DNA from: Mucilaginibacter sp. dw_454
Lineage (GTDB): Bacteria > Bacteroidota > Bacteroidia > Sphingobacteriales > Sphingobacteriaceae
Reading direction: 5' to 3'
Assembly: GCF_018449775.1 (NCBI RefSeq)
Contig: NZ_JAAVVB010000001.1
Location: 620,001 to 684,000 of the forward strand
DNA: 64,000 bases
Within the stretch, counting starts at the first letter, position 1; every line of letters starts with the position of its first letter. The position numbers and the translations under genes were made by a program. Of this stretch, positions 60,999 through 64,000 are shown piece by piece. The notes under the pieces were generated by a model. That model had not been told where the DNA came from. It searched no databases and saw nothing but the letters and a program-made list of their open reading frames with translations.

Positions 60999-62786
60999 CT
61001 AATCTAATTTCAACACCGCCATAAACGCGCTTTGTGGTATCTCTACGTTACCCACCTGGCGCATGCGTTTTTTGCCGGCTTTTTGTTTCTCTAATAGTTT
61101 ACGTTTACGCGATATATCACCACCATAACATTTGGCGGTAACGTCTTTACGCATGGCTTTTACGGTTTCGCGGGCGATGATCTTGGCGCCGATAGAAGCC
61201 TGGATAATAATCTCGAACTGCTGGCGCGGTAAAAGCTCTTTCAGCTTTTCGCAGATCTTTTTGCCAAAATCGTATGAGTTACCTCTGAAAATCAATGATG
61301 ATAAAGCGTCAACCGGCTCAGAGTTTAGTTTGATATCTAAACGTACCAAATCACTTGGGCGATAACCTATCTGGTGATAATCAAACGATGCATAGCCTTT
61401 TGATATGGTCTTTAGCTTATCGTAAAAGTCAAATACAATCTCGCCCATCGGCATCTCAAAGATTAATTCTACACGATCTGAGGTCAGGTAGGATTGATTT
61501 TTAATAAAACCGCGTTTCTGGATACAAAGCGACATCACCGGCCCAACAAATTCAGACTTGGTAATGATAGTTGCTTTAATATAAGGCTCTTCAACACGGT
61601 CAATTTTACTTGGGTCGGGTAAGTCAGACGGGTTATTTACGATGATTTCATCGCCTCTGGTTGAGTAAGCCAGGTAAGACACGTTGGGCACGGTAGTAAT
61701 CACCGTCATGTTAAACTCGCGCTCTAAGCGCTCCTGGATGATTTCCATGTGCAGCATGCCCAGGAAACCGCAACGGAAACCAAAGCCTAAAGCGGCAGAC
61801 GATTCCGGTTCAAAAACTAAAGATGCATCATTCAATTGCAGCTTAGCCATTGATTCGCGTAGTTCTTCAAAATCGTCGGTATCAACCGGGTAGATCCCCG
61901 CAAATACCATTGGTTTAACCTCTTCAAAACCCTGTATGCCGCTTTCGCAAGGGCGGGTAATAGTGGTTATGGTATCGCCGACTTTAACCTCGCGCGATTC
62001 TTTAATACCTGATATAATATAACCCACATCGCCGGTTTTAATGACGTCTTTGGGTAATTGCTTTAATTTTAAAGTGCCGACTTCCTCGGCAATATACTGC
62101 TTTTCGGTAGCAAAGAATTTTACTTTATCGCCTTTACGGATCTCGCCGTTTACCACTTTAAAATAAGCCACAATACCACGAAACGAGTTATAAACCGAGT
62201 CAAAGATCAAGGCTTGTAATGGCGCATCCGGATCGCCAACGGGAGCGGGTACACGCTCTATAATGGCACGTAAAATATCATGTACACCCATGCCGGTTTT
62301 GCCTGATGCAGCTAAGATATCTTCGCGCTTGCAGCCAATCAGCTCAACTATCTGGTCCTTTACCTCTTCTGGCATAGCACCCGGTAGGTCCATTTTATTC
62401 AGTACCGGAATAATTTCCAGGTCGTTCTCTAAAGCTAAATAAAGGTTAGATATAGTTTGTGCCTGGATGCCTTGTGCTGCATCTACAATCAATAAAGCGC
62501 CTTCGCAGGCCGCTATTGAGCGTGATACTTCGTACGAGAAATCTACGTGGCCGGGAGTGTCTATCAGGTTTAGTACATATTTCTGACCGTCAAGCTCATA
62601 ATCCATTTGTATGGCGTGGCTTTTTATGGTGATACCACGCTCGCGCTCCAGGTCCATGTCGTCAAGCAATTGTGCCTGGCTTTCTCGTTGGGTAATGGTG
62701 TTGGTATACTCTAATAACCTATCGGCAAGAGTACTCTTACCGTGGTCAATATGTGCTATAATACAAAAATTGCGTATGTGCTTCAT
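60999..62786 (-). CDS. lepA: Elongation factor 4 (LepA)
   Basis: A ribosome-back-translocating GTPase, 595 residues, the normal length. The G domain (1-190) has AHIDHGKST (G1), the [12 protein letters not shown] switch region, DTPGHVDF (G3) and NKMD (G4). Domains II, III and V follow, and the LepA-specific C-terminal domain (about 490-595) includes [25 protein letters not shown]. All standard. Known to promote correct assembly or rescue of stalled ribosomes. It precedes the 226-aa protein and folD on the minus strand. Confidence 0.98.
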   Translation of the reverse strand: MKHIRNFCIIAHIDHGKSTLADRLLEYTNTITQRESQAQLLDDMDLERERGITIKSHAIQMDYELDGQKYVLNLIDTPGHVDFSYEVSRSIAACEGALLIVDAAQGIQAQTISNLYLALENDLEIIPVLNKMDLPGAMPEEVKDQIVELIGCKREDILAASGKTGMGVHDILRAIIERVPAPVGDPDAPLQALIFDSVYNSFRGIVAYFKVVNGEIRKGDKVKFFATEKQYIAEEVGTLKLKQLPKDVIKTGDVGYIISGIKESREVKVGDTITTITRPCESGIQGFEEVKPMVFAGIYPVDTDDFEELRESMAKLQLNDASLVFEPESSAALGFGFRCGFLGMLHMEIIQERLEREFNMTVITTVPNVSYLAYSTRGDEIIVNNPSDLPDPSKIDRVEEPYIKATIITKSEFVGPVMSLCIQKRGFIKNQSYLTSDRVELIFEMPMGEIVFDFYDKLKTISKGYASFDYHQIGYRPSDLVRLDIKLNSEPVDALSSLIFRGNSYDFGKKICEKLKELLPRQQFEIIIQASIGAKIIARETVKAMRKDVTAKCYGGDISRKRKLLEKQKAGKKRMRQVGNVEIPQSAFMAVLKLD

Positions 62787-62926
62787 TCAGGCGCAAAAAT
62801 AGGTTTTTTAGGCGATAAATTTGTATGGTTTCCTATCTTAGTTTTTGTCTATAAGCGCATAGGCGCCGTAACAAGCAGGCATTTGAGGGACGGTTAAACT
62901 AATAGTAATCCGGCAGCCATGTTTTG

Positions 62927-63709
62927 TCAGGCTAGATGGGCCATTTGGTGAAACTCAATTAAACATACAGTTAAATTGAAACTGAAGTGCATTACAACAC
63001 CATACCATAGTGTGTTTTCTTTAACCCGAACATAACCTAATAACAATGCAAAAGGAATTAACCAAATTATCGAGATAAGACTCATGTGCATTATTGAAAA
63101 CAAAAAAGCGGATATGAAAATAGCCTGTTTATTTTCGGTTATAAAAAGTAATTTCTGAAGCAGGTATCCCCGGTAAGCCAGTTCTTCGAATAAGGCGGGC
63201 ATTATGGCTACAAAAATCACCATAATTACTTTACCATAACTCAGATTTGAATAAAGCCAATAATAAGATAATTGCTTTGAAAAAAGGGTTTGATTTAACC
63301 ACCCAATAGTGTAGCTTACAAATAATGACCCTGCAACAGCCAATATGATATAACTTAAAAGCCTGGTCACAGAAAAATTGCGCCAAGCTAAAATTGATTT
63401 ATTGTTTTTCCAATCTAAACTAAAAAAGGCCACTGCAACTACAGCAAGCAGGGTGTCAAATAGTACAGACCATCCAAATGTTTTAAAAGCCGGTACAAAT
63501 AAAGCAAGGCAACAAAGCGCTATATCGAACAAATAAAATAACGCAGCCTGTTTAATTGCAACCCACCTTTGGTTACCTAAAACAATATGTTCACGTACCT
63601 GGTCAGCGCCGCAATATTTACAAAACCTGCTGTCCGCGGCTAACACTTCATTGCAAGCGCTACAGTTTTTTTGATCTGCGATGCTATTTTCGATCGCAGG
63701 ATTATTCAA
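62927..63709 (-). CDS. CPBP family intramembrane protease with zinc ribbon
   Basis: 260 residues. The N-terminal zinc ribbon has CSACNEV and CKYCGAD (CxxC pairs, about residues 17-36). Then six to seven membrane helices (about 50-250). The CPBP motifs EELAYRGYLLQKL (EExxxR, near 165-177) and the second HMSLISIIWL (near 206-215, His) are in place, so the catalytic residues are present. CPBP proteins act as type II CAAX-like proteases or in bacteriocin self-immunity. The start is a TTG at 63709. A stop lies two codons upstream, and it overlaps the stop of the next gene (63702-64000) by eight bases, so these are co-translated. Confidence 0.9.
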   Translation of the reverse strand: MNNPAIENSIADQKNCSACNEVLAADSRFCKYCGADQVREHIVLGNQRWVAIKQAALFYLFDIALCCLALFVPAFKTFGWSVLFDTLLAVVAVAFFSLDWKNNKSILAWRNFSVTRLLSYIILAVAGSLFVSYTIGWLNQTLFSKQLSYYWLYSNLSYGKVIMVIFVAIMPALFEELAYRGYLLQKLLFITENKQAIFISAFLFSIMHMSLISIIWLIPFALLLGYVRVKENTLWYGVVMHFSFNLTVCLIEFHQMAHLA

Positions 63710-64000
63710 TATTCAGCTCTTTTTTAATCCGCTCTGCTTCAAGAGCAGATTTTATACCTTTTATAAAATAACCGATAAAAATTATTTTTATAAAAAGGCC
63801 TTTAGCAATAGTGGCAGGATCATTTATAGTATTTAGAATAATCACCAATATATATAATGAAAAGCCCGACACAATGCCCGCAAAAGGTTTCTTTTTACTC
63901 CAGATACCCAATCCCAGGTACACCGCAGCCAAAATAAAATTAACAATGAGCAAACTTATTTTTGTTGCCGGATCATCAGTAATAAAATAACTAAAAATGC
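63702..64000 (-). CDS. Small membrane protein, cut by the window edge
   Basis: The visible frame has two to three helices: LLIVNFILAAVYLGLGIWS, GIVSGFSLYILVIILN and IAKGLFIKIIFIGYFIKGI, with a C-terminal KSALEAERIKKELNIE. A TTG at 63953 could be a start, but the frame stays open without a stop to base 64000 (upstream residues SYFITDDPATKIS), so the true N-terminus probably lies outside the window. It overlaps the CPBP gene by eight bases. Family unknown. Confidence 0.6.
   Translation of the reverse strand, partial: IFSYFITDDPATKISLLIVNFILAAVYLGLGIWSKKKPFAGIVSGFSLYILVIILNTINDPATIAKGLFIKIIFIGYFIKGIKSALEAERIKKELNIE

Overview
The window is a 64 kb stretch of chromosome from a member of the Bacteroidota, most likely family Sphingobacteriaceae (Mucilaginibacter- or Pedobacter-like). 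The grounds are: TAnnTTTG-type promoter elements instead of Shine-Dalgarno leaders, a type IX secretion type-B sorting domain, a Bacteroidota-type LptD, DUF3667, the etfB-etfA-DUF151 order, and moderate GC with many TTG starts. The genus is inference. Fifty-eight genes are called. Two run off the window: pnp at the left edge and a small membrane protein at the right edge. I see no tRNA, rRNA, CRISPR array, transposase or prophage.

Layout. 1-11 kb: the end of pnp, an FtsX/MacB-type permease, rpe, then serine synthesis (serC, serA), and on the minus strand a beta-CASP nuclease, a coiled-coil membrane protein and a SAM hydrolase in a tight operon. 11-23 kb: phoH, purC, a STAS protein and rnz. 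These face an envelope block (MlaD-like MCE protein, amidase and, divergently, lptD-cinA), followed by a 2-oxoacid dehydrogenase E2. 23-36 kb: an M16 peptidase pair, guaB, a LOG-family nucleotide hydrolase, a biotin-dependent carboxyltransferase, a small beta-barrel, DUF3667, a nucleoside permease, a DUF151 nuclease and etfAB. 36-47 kb is more accessory: a chromate transporter, a serine hydrolase, three secreted proteins (one a type IX cargo), a membrane-bound winged-helix regulator, an esterase and a small two-gene cassette, set among dense repeats. 47-64 kb: dnaB, rlmB, manC, recQ, an AT-rich orphan gene, a PorE-like OmpA protein, queE, a lipoprotein/Rieske/NTF2-like operon, folD, lepA and a CPBP protease.

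The most unusual content lies between the genes. (1) At least nine spacers consist of degenerate heptanucleotide arrays. Each spacer uses its own seven-base word, usually with the reverse-complement word on the other side, and the arrays often run into the next start codon. (2) About a dozen long imperfect palindromes with TGTCATT...AATGACA ends sit just after stop codons. (3) A nested-hairpin family (GGTGATAACACC core) has five copies, all within 39.4-46.8 kb. (4) A 142-bp GTTTCA element is present as two inverted copies 29.6 kb apart. (5) A 92-bp repeat flanks a two-gene cassette in direct orientation with only three mismatches. Together these suggest an active but uncharacterised repeat ecology in this lineage, with 5' and 3' positions used by different repeat classes.
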